From Glycomyces fuscus (GTDB taxonomy: Bacteria; Actinomycetota; Actinomycetes; Streptosporangiales; Streptosporangiaceae), in assembly GCA_002529455.1 (NCBI GenBank), contig NYMS01000006.1, forward strand, positions 496,001 through 560,000: a stretch of DNA of 64,000 bases, in the 5' to 3' direction. The notes beneath the pieces were generated by a model. The model was not told where the DNA came from. It searched no databases and saw only the letters and a program-made list of their open reading frames with translations. The position numbers and the translations under genes are program-made. Every line of letters begins with the position of its first letter. The first letter of the stretch is position 1. Positions 25,585-34,410 of the stretch are shown here, piece by piece.

Positions 25585-26331
25585 ATGAGCCACTGGAGGT
25601 CCGAGTCCCCGCCGAACCGCGCTTGGCGTCCAAGGCCTGACATGAGCCGCGCCGCTCGCACTCGGGAGCAGGACCGCGCCGCGGGTGGACGCGAGCGCCG
25701 TTCGGTGCCTCTCTCCGATGGCCGCCACGCTCGGGGCTCCATCGCCTTGAGGTTGCTACCACGTACCAGACGCTTGCGCGCCTACCTGCGCTGGTCGGAC
25801 CAAGGACGCACCCGGGAGAAGTACGTCTGCGAGGCCGAACACGACACCCGCGCCGCCAACCTCCGGCACGCGTGGGTGACCGCCCGCGACCTGGGGCTCG
25901 TGGTCGACCTTCCCGAACCCGCTGATTCGTGGGCCTCGTCCCCTGACGTCAGCCGCAGGATGCGCTCGAACAAGGGTCGCGACACCAAACCCGAACTGCG
26001 CCTGAGGAGCCTGCTTCACGCCCAGGGATTGAGGTTCCGTGTCCACCAACGCCCCCTACCCGATTCCCGACGCACCGCCGACCTCGTATTCAAGGGGCCA
26101 AGGATCGCCGTGTTCGTGGACGGCTGTTTCTGGCACGGCTGTCCATCCCACCATCGCCCCTCGAACACCAACGCCACGTTCTGGCGCGACAAGGTCGAGG
26201 GCAATCGAGCCCGGGACCGAGACACCGACCGGATGCTCACCGAGGCTGGCTGGCGCGTGGTCCGAATCTGGGAACACGAGGACGTGGCCTCCGCCGCTGA
26301 ACGAGTCGCGAGGCTCGTCCGAGCCGGTTGA
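25585..26331 (+). CDS. vsr: Vsr-type very-short-patch repair endonuclease with N-terminal extension
   Basis: 248 residues. The last 130 form a Vsr domain: MRSNKGRDTKPELRLRSLLHAQGLRFRVH, then TADLVF, then VFVDGCFWHGCPSHH (catalytic Asp and zinc Cys/His), FWRDKVEGNRARD and the final WRVVRIWEHE. It nicks T:G mismatches left by deamination of 5-methylcytosine, so it fits beside a C5 methyltransferase. Typical Vsr proteins are about 150 residues. The extra 115 residues include LRAYLRWSDQGRTREKYV, which resembles the arm-binding strand of integrases. ATG 25585 may be too early. Confidence 0.88.
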   Translation: MSHWRSESPPNRAWRPRPDMSRAARTREQDRAAGGRERRSVPLSDGRHARGSIALRLLPRTRRLRAYLRWSDQGRTREKYVCEAEHDTRAANLRHAWVTARDLGLVVDLPEPADSWASSPDVSRRMRSNKGRDTKPELRLRSLLHAQGLRFRVHQRPLPDSRRTADLVFKGPRIAVFVDGCFWHGCPSHHRPSNTNATFWRDKVEGNRARDRDTDRMLTEAGWRVVRIWEHEDVASAAERVARLVRAG

Positions 26332-26389
26332 GGAAGACTTCCCGGGAGCACGTAAGGATCGTTTCCTCCCCCCGGTAGGCTGCCTTGCC

Positions 26390-27025
26390 GTGAACGACAA
26401 GCACGCGGAGGCCTACGTTCCCGCGACTTACGACCCCATGAACACGGCGAGCGTGACCGCCGCTATCTGCCGTGAGTTGGAGCGCCAACCACTCGTACCC
26501 CTCCCCCCAGGTGTGCCGATGTTCGAGGGTTCTGGCTTGTACGCGATCTACTACGTGGGTGAATCACTACTCCTATATCGGCCCCTGGCTTCGTTGCGAG
26601 TCCCGGTGTACGCGGGCCAAGCACGGTCCCACAGCAGCGCCACGGGGAAGAGCGCCCCCAACAAACAGCCACTTTGGCGCAGGGTCCGTGAACACCAGAA
26701 GTCGATCGTGGGGGCGAGGCTTCCCATCGATGAGTTCCAGGCACGGTTCCTTCTTCTTCCAGACGTCCACAGCGACCTCGGGGAACACGGGCTCATGGTC
26801 AACTACCAACCCGTGTGGAACTCCGTACTGAGGGGATTCGGAAGCCACGAACAGGGCTCGAAGACCCGAAAGAGCAGTAAGAGTGCTTGGGACACCGTCC
26901 ACCCGGGTCGACAGCGGTCCTACGGCGACGAGACCCATGACAGGGAACAATTGGAAGCGAAAGCCGCGTACCACATACGCAGACAAGCGGAGGGCTACGA
27001 AAGTATTCCGTGGCACCAAGGATGA
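26390..27025 (+). CDS. Eco29kI-family GIY-YIG restriction endonuclease
   Basis: 211 residues close in pattern to R.Eco29kI: YDPMNTASVTAAICRELERQ, then the GIY-like GLYAIYYVG, YIG-like VYAGQA, the catalytic R-x3-H (WRRVREHQKS), E in LGEHGLM and N in PVWNSVLRGFGSHEQG, and WDTVHPGRQR near the end. The family cuts CCGCGG. The methyltransferase and Vsr lie just upstream. GTG 26390 fits the family length. The stop overlaps the next start (ATGA at 27022-27025). Confidence 0.88.
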   Translation: MNDKHAEAYVPATYDPMNTASVTAAICRELERQPLVPLPPGVPMFEGSGLYAIYYVGESLLLYRPLASLRVPVYAGQARSHSSATGKSAPNKQPLWRRVREHQKSIVGARLPIDEFQARFLLLPDVHSDLGEHGLMVNYQPVWNSVLRGFGSHEQGSKTRKSSKSAWDTVHPGRQRSYGDETHDREQLEAKAAYHIRRQAEGYESIPWHQG

Positions 27026-27846
27026 AACTGAAGATGAACGCTCTCTTTCCTAAGACACCAGAGGCCCACTTGCACGCTCACCACCATCACGCTGAGTTCA
27101 AGTTGAGCATCACCAAGGCTCTTGGAGACCAGCTTTCACACGCCTTGAACGAATTGTCGCCAGCCCCCTTGAACGAGCTCAATATCAAGAGCGTTCGAAG
27201 ACTTCCTGGAGTCTATCAGCTTTGGCATGGAGGTGAACTAGTTTATATCGGCAAGGCCGATAAATCCATCCCGACGCGCCTCTGGAAGCACCACCGGAAA
27301 CTAAGTGGCAGGACGGGAATTTCTCTGGAAGACATGACATTCAGCGCTCTTTACGTGGAAGAAGATTTTTCCGCAGTGGCGCCTGAAAAACTGCTAATCG
27401 ACCGCCTCCAGGAATCTGGTTCGATCCCCTGGAACAAGAACGGATTCGGAATCAACGACCCCGGAAAGGAGCGCGACACGACGGCCTTCGACGACGACCA
27501 TTTCGACTGCCAATATCCCATCAACCTCAATTACGAGATCCCCCACCTCGACATAGGCGAATACACTCTGGAAGAACTTCTAAAAAAGGTGAAGAGCGGC
27601 CTTCCATACACCTTCCGCCACGCAAGAGGAAACAGAGAGAAGGAAGTCTACTCGAAAACCGCTGTTACCATCACGCCAGGGATTCAAACAGCTGATGATG
27701 CGTTTCGATTGATCAGTTCAGCACTCCCCTTGCCTTGGCGGATCGCAGCACTCCCTGGATACGCCATCCTTTACCCCAAAGAAGTAGAATACAGAAGCGC
27801 ACTCCGCATATACATTGAAGGGAGAATTAAGAACCCATCCCAATAG
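27022..27846 (+). CDS. Second GIY-YIG nuclease-fold protein
   Basis: 274 residues. The GIY-YIG module is LPGVYQLWHGGELVYIGKAD, followed by the R in IPTRLWKHH and E in APEKLLIDRL, so the catalytic set looks complete. A partner domain of about 130 residues follows with no recognised motif. Start overlaps the previous stop in an ATGA. Codon use and base content are clearly more AT-rich than neighbours, suggesting separate acquisition. It may be a second nuclease or a specificity/control subunit of the restriction system. Confidence 0.7.
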   Translation: MKLKMNALFPKTPEAHLHAHHHHAEFKLSITKALGDQLSHALNELSPAPLNELNIKSVRRLPGVYQLWHGGELVYIGKADKSIPTRLWKHHRKLSGRTGISLEDMTFSALYVEEDFSAVAPEKLLIDRLQESGSIPWNKNGFGINDPGKERDTTAFDDDHFDCQYPINLNYEIPHLDIGEYTLEELLKKVKSGLPYTFRHARGNREKEVYSKTAVTITPGIQTADDAFRLISSALPLPWRIAALPGYAILYPKEVEYRSALRIYIEGRIKNPSQ

Positions 27847-28300
27847 CGGAATAAGGCAATCCGGACTTGGCGCGAACATGTGACATGAGTAATGTATTGA
27901 TTGTCCGAAACGCCCTGAAAGAGAGCACAGCCGCTCCTTCCCCATGTTCCGAAGACTCCCGCCCCCGTGAACCAGGGAGCTGCGATGACCACGCGGCTGT
28001 TCGTCCAGTTCCTCGGGGACGCCTCCCAAGAGAAGATCGATGGTTTGCTCGTCGATGGCCTGTTCGGCCCCTCACACGTCACGGCACACCGTATAGCCTC
28101 GACCAAGTCCCGAACCTTGCGAGAGGAATCTGTTGAGTGTCCGCGCCGTCCCACGATGTCCTCCTTGGGCTCACCTGGCCCCAGGGACCGGGAACCCGTC
28201 TCCAAAAAAACACGAGACACACCACCAGACTGCAATAAAAACATAACGAAACAGTTAAGCACCTGTGCGAGGAGTGGGCTTTTGACGCTACGCTGATGTC
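27847..28300. other. 454-bp AT-richer spacer before the GHKL trio
   Basis: GC content is low for this genome, including AAAAAAACACGAGACACACC near 28204. It separates the restriction genes from the GHKL/DUF4420/Z1 trio. It holds one weak ORF (27985-28296) with GGGAGC before its ATG. A promoter for the trio is expected near 28270-28300, but no clear boxes are seen. Confidence 0.4.
27985..28296 (+). CDS. Weak small ORF, 103 aa, uncertain
   Basis: ATG 27985 has GGGAGC nine bases upstream. The first 50 residues (MTTRLFVQFLGDASQEKI) look protein-like, the rest looks random (Arg/Pro/Ser/Thr-rich). It could be a small partner gene, a decayed fragment, or spurious. No family is recognised. Confidence 0.25.
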   Translation: MTTRLFVQFLGDASQEKIDGLLVDGLFGPSHVTAHRIASTKSRTLREESVECPRRPTMSSLGSPGPRDREPVSKKTRDTPPDCNKNITKQLSTCARSGLLTLR

Positions 28301-29860
28301 ATGTCCTCGGCGACTCACCCTCTTAACGACCGCGACCACATGACGCTGGGGCAAAGTTGGCAAGAGGACGTGCCAGTAAACGGCACTGTTGACCTACCTC
28401 CAGACAATCGGGCCCTCGACGGTCTCGGGCGGAATCATTCGTTGCGCACGGCGCTCGCGGATCTGGTCGACAACTCGATCGACGCCAAGGCGAGCCATGT
28501 CCTGATCCGATTCATCCGCAAAGCCGGTCGGCTGTGCGGACTGTACGTCGTGGACAACGGCCAGGGTATGAGCCCTACGGCGATCGATGTGGCGATGACC
28601 CTCGGCGGGCGCCGCGAGTACACCCAAACAGACCTTGGAAGCTTCGGGATTGGGCTCAAGGCGGCTTCGTTCAGCAATGCGAAACTCATGACCGTTCTCT
28701 CGCGCGCGGCGAGGTACACTCCTGTGGGGCGGCGTCTGGAATCCGACCCCAGCAAGCGGGGCTTTCACTGCGATGTGGTCACCGAGGCGTTCGCCGAAAC
28801 CGAACTGTCCCGTCACTGGGGCATTCCCTGGTCGGGGACAGGAACGATCGTTCGCTGGGACGATGTCTTCGGTTTCCCGGACACGAACGATCCCATCCGC
28901 GTGGAAGAGTTCATCACCCGGTCCATGGCGGAAATCATCCACCACCTGGGTTTGACCCTCCATCGCGTCATCGAGAAGGGGCGCATCGAGATCAGCCTAG
29001 AAGTCGAAGACGTCGATCAGGGCCTAGTGGGCCCACGATCACGTGTGAAGGCGATTGATCCTCTCGGCTACAGCAGACCGGGGAAGACAGGCTACCCCAA
29101 GGATTTGATCGCCCGACACGGCGACTCACAGATGGTCTTCAAGTGCCATATCTGGCCGCCACGGTCACGGGTGCTGGAGTTCAACCTCGTCACGGGGGCG
29201 GAAAAGCACCAGGGCCTCTACTTCTATCGGCGTGATCGACTCCTTCAAGCGGGTGGGAGCTGGGATGGGGTCAGCGTCTCGGCCCGCGACCTTCAGCTGG
29301 CTCGGGTCGAGATCGACATCGACGAGCTTCCGGCCAGGTTGCTGACCATGAACCCGGAGAAGTCGCGTGTCCAGATCGGTCCGGACTTCGCCTCGGTGGC
29401 GGCGTCAGCGGTGGCCGAGGACGGAACCACATTCGCCGACTATCTGGTCGACGCCGAGGGTCGGTACAAGGAGTCGCGCAAGCGGCGACGAACGCGGAAA
29501 TCGATGCTTCCGCCGGGAAAGGGTTTCCCGCCGCAGCTGAAGCGCGCGATCCGAGACGAGATACCGATGCAGGACCAGACGCCGATCACGGTGCGCTGGA
29601 CGCGATTCGATCGCGCGAACAGAGACGACTTCTTCCGTGTCGACCGCGACGACCAGGTGCTCTGGCTGAATGAGCGCTTCCGGCCTCCGGCGAAGAGTGG
29701 GCGCCGAGGTTCCAACGACGCCGCGCTCTTGAAGTCGCTCCTGTACCTCCTCATGGAGGACGCCTTCACCGGCGAATACCTCGGAGTTCGCACCCGCGAC
29801 AACATCGAATTGTGGCAGGAGATCCTGAGCGTGGCGGCGAAGGCGGACGCGAATGAATGA
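28301..29860 (+). CDS. GHKL ATPase (MORC/MutL-like) of a defence-type operon
   Basis: 519 residues. The N-terminal GHKL domain is clear: N-box ALADLVDNSIDA (the metal-binding Asn), G1 VVDNGQGM and G2 DLGSFGIGLKAAS. An S5-like second domain and a basic C-terminal segment (RKRRRTRKSMLPPG) follow. This arrangement is shared by MutL, MORC and Hsp90-like ATPases, which dimerise on ATP and clamp DNA or clients. The stop overlaps the DUF4420 start by 8 bp. I recall GHKL/Z1/PD-(D/E)XK neighbourhoods with methyltransferases and Vsr from comparative genomics of MORC origins. ATG 28301 chosen; 28340 is an alternative. Confidence 0.85.
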   Translation: MSSATHPLNDRDHMTLGQSWQEDVPVNGTVDLPPDNRALDGLGRNHSLRTALADLVDNSIDAKASHVLIRFIRKAGRLCGLYVVDNGQGMSPTAIDVAMTLGGRREYTQTDLGSFGIGLKAASFSNAKLMTVLSRAARYTPVGRRLESDPSKRGFHCDVVTEAFAETELSRHWGIPWSGTGTIVRWDDVFGFPDTNDPIRVEEFITRSMAEIIHHLGLTLHRVIEKGRIEISLEVEDVDQGLVGPRSRVKAIDPLGYSRPGKTGYPKDLIARHGDSQMVFKCHIWPPRSRVLEFNLVTGAEKHQGLYFYRRDRLLQAGGSWDGVSVSARDLQLARVEIDIDELPARLLTMNPEKSRVQIGPDFASVAASAVAEDGTTFADYLVDAEGRYKESRKRRRTRKSMLPPGKGFPPQLKRAIRDEIPMQDQTPITVRWTRFDRANRDDFFRVDRDDQVLWLNERFRPPAKSGRRGSNDAALLKSLLYLLMEDAFTGEYLGVRTRDNIELWQEILSVAAKADANE

Positions 29861-30836
29861 CAACCGCCATCTGGACCCGGAGAACTTCGCGGAGGCGGTG
29901 TCCCTTGATGTGCCCTTCGAGCATCCGATCATGGGCGACCCGAAGCTGAGCGTGTTCATCAGCCCCGGTCGTCGGCAGATCGGCCTGCGAGTGCCGCGAG
30001 CCTCACGCGAAGGAAAAATCGAGACCGGCTTACCCCACCTTTGGTGCCGGTCGGTACTGCTCGCCGGGAAGCAGTACGTCGAGGTCGTCATCGACGCCCC
30101 CAAGATGTTTGCCGAAGGCTACATGGTGCTATGCCTCATAGCGGACCGAATCCAGATTTCGGGACACAGTGTCTCATCGGCCATCACGGACACCGTCCGT
30201 TCCATCGGGAAGCTGCTCGGCGGGCGAAGCGTGCTCACACCCGAGCGAGAGCTCGGCTTGTTCGGCGAGCTGGTGACACTCAGAGCCCTGATCGGCCGGA
30301 TCAGCCCCGTAGAAGCTATGGACGGATGGCTCGGGCCCACCGCCGAGGAGCATGACTTCAGTCTGCGGGAGCTTGACCTCGAGGCGAAATCCACCTTATC
30401 TGAGACACGAGCGCACTGGATTCCCAACATCACCCAACTGGTACCAACCATGGGAAAGCCATTGTGGATGATCTCGCACCAATTCACTATCGCCGGGGCC
30501 AATCAAGGAAAGTCGCTGACAGATCTCATCACTGAAACGCGAGCAACATTGAACGGTGCTCTCTTGACTAAGTTCAACTGCCGTCTCATGTCCGCCGGGT
30601 GGAGTGAAGTTTCAGAAAAAGAGGGCCAGCGGCGCTTCCGTTCCCGAACCCCACCGCTTCTCTACGCCGTGGATGATACGTTTCCGCGTCTCACTCCTGC
30701 AACCTTAGCCAGCGCTGGCGTCAACACGTCCTCCATCACCGAGGTTCGCTACCGGATCGACCTCTCCGCAGTACCCCATAGCGGTCACGCTCCCCCATTC
30801 CTAAAATCGGCTTTGGACTCCGGAGGGATCATATGA
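29853..30836 (+). CDS. PD-(D/E)XK-motif protein (DUF4420)
   Basis: 327 residues. The nuclease-like core is ELGLFGELVTLRALIG, then W-x-GP-x-EEHDFSL and LDLEAKST (E-x-K), which matches DUF4420. The N-terminal half is a beta-rich domain of unknown fold. It is coupled to both neighbours (8-bp overlap with the GHKL gene, ATGA with the Z1 gene), so it is one subunit of a three-gene machine. Predicted DNA cleavage is inference from the motif. Confidence 0.85.
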   Translation: MNDNRHLDPENFAEAVSLDVPFEHPIMGDPKLSVFISPGRRQIGLRVPRASREGKIETGLPHLWCRSVLLAGKQYVEVVIDAPKMFAEGYMVLCLIADRIQISGHSVSSAITDTVRSIGKLLGGRSVLTPERELGLFGELVTLRALIGRISPVEAMDGWLGPTAEEHDFSLRELDLEAKSTLSETRAHWIPNITQLVPTMGKPLWMISHQFTIAGANQGKSLTDLITETRATLNGALLTKFNCRLMSAGWSEVSEKEGQRRFRSRTPPLLYAVDDTFPRLTPATLASAGVNTSSITEVRYRIDLSAVPHSGHAPPFLKSALDSGGII

Positions 30837-33676
30837 ATCTGGTCGATTCCTATCTCGGCGCGTTGAAAATGATGGAGAGCACTGGCCCTCGTCCACTACG
30901 CCAAACCGCCGCGTTCATCGCGGAGGACCCCGGAGTGGTGACGGAGGCCAGACTGCGCCGCCACTTGGCGGCAGCCGACCCGAACGACCGGTTGCGGCGT
31001 GACATCAGCCTGAGGCTTGCCAGGTTCGATCACCAGGCGGAAAACACCGCATGGACGGAGAATACCGCTCCAAATACGCGAGAGCGCCGCCAGGTCATGT
31101 TGCGCACCCTCGATGTCGAGGAGGAGACCGCTGCCCTCTTGGACGCCCTGTTCCCCATTGCCAACCTCGACGAGCCCATCGTCATCGCCGATGAGTGGAC
31201 GCCTTGGTATACGGAGGAGATCAAACGCAGCCGCGGCTTCTATTGGCAGCACTACTCCGATTCTCTCCAGGCCGCCCCCCATTGGAGCCCAGCGGCGATC
31301 ACGGCGCTGGACAAGGCCACCGACCGTGTCGTGGAGAGGCTGGCCGACCCGACCGTGACCAAGGCGTATCGGGCCAGAGGGCTCGTGGTGGGCAACGTCC
31401 AGAGCGGGAAGACTGCCAACTTCACCGGCGTCATAGCCAAGGCCATTGATGCCGGCTACCGGCTGGTCATCGTTCTCAGCGGAACCACCGACCTCCTGCG
31501 GACACAGACACAACGCCGCCTGGACATGGAACTCGTTGGCCAAGAGAACCTCCTGAGAGGCGTCAAACCGGACGATGACGCGGCCTTGGACGCCACGGAC
31601 TACGTCAGGGACGATCCAGACTGGCACCGCTTTGTCCGGCACGGCATGCGCCCGTCGGACGGAGGCGGGTCAGACCTCTATCGTCTGACGAAGAAGTCCT
31701 TCGACTATAAGAGCCTGGAACTCGGCATATCGGCGCTCGACTTCCCGAAGCGAGAGCGGCATCTCCCCTTCTTCCATCAGGACAACCTCTTCGCCGGGGA
31801 TACACGCCTGGCGGTGGTGAAGAAGAACAGTACAGTACTCAAGAAACTCGTCGCCGACCTCAACAAGATCACGACAAGACTCGAAGAAGTCCCCACCCTG
31901 ATTATTGACGACGAGTCCGATCAGGCCTCCATTAACACCAGCAGGCCCAAGCCGCTCTCCCCTAGAGAGAAGAAGAAGCGCTCCGCCATCAATCGTCACA
32001 TCGCGGATCTGATGATGATGCTGCCAAGGGCACAGTATGTAGGATACACGGCCACGCCTTTTGCGAACGTTTTCATCGATCCGAACGACACCGAGGACAT
32101 CTTTCCCAGGGATTTCCTCATATCTTTGCCCCCGGGACCGGGTTACATGGGCGCGCGTGACTTCCATGATCTCAACCTCGGAACCACACCCGACGTGCGC
32201 ACCAAAGAAAACTCTGCCAAAGAAGCGCATGTTCGCATCGTGAACGATGAGGAGAGCGAGCAGGACGCCGATCTCCAACGCGCACTCGACACCTTCGTTC
32301 TCACTGGCGCGGTGAAGCTCTACCGGGAGAGCATCGGTTACGACAATTTCCGGCACCACACCATGCTCTACCATATCGCCATGGGAAAAGAAACCCACCG
32401 CGAACAAAGCGCGAAGATCAAGGAGATGTGGAATCGTTCTGGCTATCGCTCCGCCTCATGCTTCGAACGACTACGCCATCTCTACAACGATGACATTCTT
32501 CCGGTTTCTCGACGCCCGGACGGTGAGGCGGTTCCATCGACGTTCAACGAGCTCGTGCCGTTCATCGGAGACACGGTTGACCGCATCGGAAGAACGGGCC
32601 ATCCGGTCCTCGTAGTCAACAGCGACAAGATCGAAGGAGAGAAACTCGACTTCGCGACGGACCCGCACGTCTGGAGAGTTCTCGTCGGAGGCAACAAACT
32701 CGCCCGCGGCTTCACCGTGGAGGGCTTGACCGTCTCCTACTATCTGCGTCGGACTAAGCAGGCCGACACCATGATGCAAATGGGCCGCTGGTTCGGGTAC
32801 CGCTCTGGGTACCGAGATCTGGTCCGGTTGTACACCACGCAAGCACTGTACGATGAGTTCGAGGACATCTGCCAGGACGAGGAGTTCTTCCGCGACGAAC
32901 TGCGGCAGTATGCTCCCTTCGGAGAGGACGGCTTTCCACAGATCACTCCCAGTCAGATACCGCCGCTCGTCGCTCAGCACCACCCCAAGATCAAGCCGAC
33001 GGCCCCGAATAAAATGTACAACGCCCAGGTCGAGCAACGTCGGACACCGGTGAAGGAACCGAGCACCGCTTATCCCCTCATCACCGACAAGACGTCTCTT
33101 CGACGGAACACGGAAGCCTTCCTGCCGCTCCTCGCCGCTGCGGTCGACAATCCGGAATCCATCGACTTGGGCGATCGTCGTGTTGACGTCCTGAGCACTC
33201 AACTCACCAATACGAAGTTGGTAGCGACACTGGACGCGCTCCAATGGGCGAAGGCGGAATCGTTCCGTCCCGATCTCAACTTCCTTCGCCATGCCAAACC
33301 CGACAAGATCTCGGACTGGCTTGTCTATCTCCCACAACTGCGAGGCGACGACACCCGAGTCGCGATCGAGGATGTCGGACCACTCAGCTTCCATCGCCGT
33401 CGCGTCATCAACGGAAAGTTGCAGGCGAAGTCGCAACCGGCTGACCGATCGCTCCTCCAGCCGATCGCCAACTATCCAGGTTCCACACGAGGTGGGATGC
33501 TGCTCTATCCCATGGTGCCGAGGGACACGAATGTGCAGGGTGAGCTGGCCGCAGAGCAGGTGGTCATGGCCTTCACTCTCTTCCTGCCTCAGGCAGCAGG
33601 TGCGACCGATGGGAAGCTCATCACCTGGACCACTAGTGATTCCTCACTACCCAGCTATGCCCTCGTCCCCGTTTGA
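30833..33676 (+). CDS. Z1-domain helicase-like ATPase
   Basis: 947 residues. Walker A is GNVQSGKTANFTGVI (near residue 189), Walker B IIDDESDQASINT (DE-box-like), and motif III-like YVGYTATPFANVFIDP. The Z1 domain follows (GGNKLARGFTVEGLTVSYY and MMQMGRWFGYRSGY, a motif VI equivalent). It is an SF2-type ATPase expected to move on DNA. Start overlaps the DUF4420 stop (ATGA). Last gene before the right attachment site (224 bp). Confidence 0.9.
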   Translation: MNLVDSYLGALKMMESTGPRPLRQTAAFIAEDPGVVTEARLRRHLAAADPNDRLRRDISLRLARFDHQAENTAWTENTAPNTRERRQVMLRTLDVEEETAALLDALFPIANLDEPIVIADEWTPWYTEEIKRSRGFYWQHYSDSLQAAPHWSPAAITALDKATDRVVERLADPTVTKAYRARGLVVGNVQSGKTANFTGVIAKAIDAGYRLVIVLSGTTDLLRTQTQRRLDMELVGQENLLRGVKPDDDAALDATDYVRDDPDWHRFVRHGMRPSDGGGSDLYRLTKKSFDYKSLELGISALDFPKRERHLPFFHQDNLFAGDTRLAVVKKNSTVLKKLVADLNKITTRLEEVPTLIIDDESDQASINTSRPKPLSPREKKKRSAINRHIADLMMMLPRAQYVGYTATPFANVFIDPNDTEDIFPRDFLISLPPGPGYMGARDFHDLNLGTTPDVRTKENSAKEAHVRIVNDEESEQDADLQRALDTFVLTGAVKLYRESIGYDNFRHHTMLYHIAMGKETHREQSAKIKEMWNRSGYRSASCFERLRHLYNDDILPVSRRPDGEAVPSTFNELVPFIGDTVDRIGRTGHPVLVVNSDKIEGEKLDFATDPHVWRVLVGGNKLARGFTVEGLTVSYYLRRTKQADTMMQMGRWFGYRSGYRDLVRLYTTQALYDEFEDICQDEEFFRDELRQYAPFGEDGFPQITPSQIPPLVAQHHPKIKPTAPNKMYNAQVEQRRTPVKEPSTAYPLITDKTSLRRNTEAFLPLLAAAVDNPESIDLGDRRVDVLSTQLTNTKLVATLDALQWAKAESFRPDLNFLRHAKPDKISDWLVYLPQLRGDDTRVAIEDVGPLSFHRRRVINGKLQAKSQPADRSLLQPIANYPGSTRGGMLLYPMVPRDTNVQGELAAEQVVMAFTLFLPQAAGATDGKLITWTTSDSSLPSYALVPV

Positions 33677-33752
33677 GGCTGCCTCGAGGAATACGGGTCG
33701 AGGTCGATCCTGACCTCGCTCGAGAACAGGGAAGGAAGGTGACCCGGCGCGC

Positions 33753-33798
33753 GGGTGCACCACAGGGACCGAAGGTGTGCACCCTCCGGGTGCACACC
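33753..33798. repeat. GGTGCAC motifs and perfect dyad at right end
   Basis: GGGTGCACC (33753-33761) is followed by a perfect 11-bp dyad, GGTGTGCACCC (33774-33784) and GGGTGCACACC (33788-33798), with a 3-nt centre. The same motif is clustered at the left end (6316-6369), so it probably marks recombination-protein binding sites. Confidence 0.55.
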
Positions 33799-33899
33799 TC
33801 CCAGCGGAACGCGGGGCAACCTGGCACAACCTAGCGCCCACCTCCCCCACTACCTGCGGATTCTCGGGTTTGCGCAGGTCAAGACACTCCCCCACCACA

Positions 33900-33946
33900 G
33901 TTCAAGTCCCGTCACTCACCCCAGAGGCGAAAGCCCCTGACCAGCG
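33900..33946 (+). repeat. Attachment site, right copy
   Basis: Copy of the tRNA-His 3' end without the rest of the tRNA. It matches 6235-6281 at 46 of 47 positions. DNA beyond it is ordinary high-GC chromosome. Confidence 0.9.
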
Positions 33947-33973
33947 CGGATGCGTAGCGGTCAGGGGCTTTCG
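33928..33973 (+). terminator. Duplicate of the tRNA-His terminator
   Basis: CGAAAGCCCCTGACC (33928-33942) pairs perfectly with GGTCAGGGGCTTTCG (33959-33973). This is probably the original chromosomal terminator displaced by integration. Confidence 0.6.
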
Positions 33974-34410
33974 CGTTGTCGGGGCCCAGAACCTGCGGGT
34001 GCGCTGCGGTGGGACCCCGTCCGGCGGGTGGGTTCCGACCCCGCCTCGGCCGCCCCGCGCCGGGCAGGGGCCGTGTGGACGAGAGCGCGTCCCCCATGCC
34101 CGCTGCCGCCGGTGAACGGATGGATCGCCTCGGTCCCCGCGCCGGGGAGCGGACCGGCCTGCGCGCACACACGCCGACGGCGGCCCGGAATCCTCCTGTG
34201 CGGTGCCCATGCACACAGGCGGTTCCGGGCCGCAGCGGCCTCCGGCGGCAGAGCCCCCGCCGGGCTCTGCCGTGGGTGCGTCCGGTCTCGGGGACGGACA
34301 CCCCTCCCACCGGCGCGAAGCCGTGCCGTCACCGCAGGCGGCCACCGTGCCCTGTGGCCGCCGGTGCGGCGGTGATACGGCTCCTCGGCCGCCTCCGAGC
34401 TCCGCCCACC
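33974..34410. other. 437 bp without a trusted gene
   Basis: High-GC DNA between the attachment site and the secreted protein gene. Long frames on both strands are Arg/Pro/Gly-rich shadows. If the DNRLRE gene is frameshifted (see its entry), its true 3' end would lie at 34329, inside this stretch. Confidence 0.35.

Larger units (their letters stand above)
6235..33946. mobile_element. Integrated 27.7 kb element at tRNA-His
   Basis: The element is bounded by direct repeats of the tRNA-His 3' half and terminator, at 6235-6281 and 33900-33946 (46 of 47 bases identical). The tRNA gene stays intact on the left and the tyrosine integrase is the first gene inside. Other element genes are an excisionase-like protein, a WhiB protein, a replication-relaxation protein, an XRE regulator with DUF397, and a Nudix/regulator pair. 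This is the style of actinomycete integrative elements (AICE-like). I find no FtsK/TraB-type translocase or relaxase, so it may be mobilisable only or decayed. Cargo is a metabolic operon, a gltX copy and a restriction/defence block. Confidence 0.88.
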
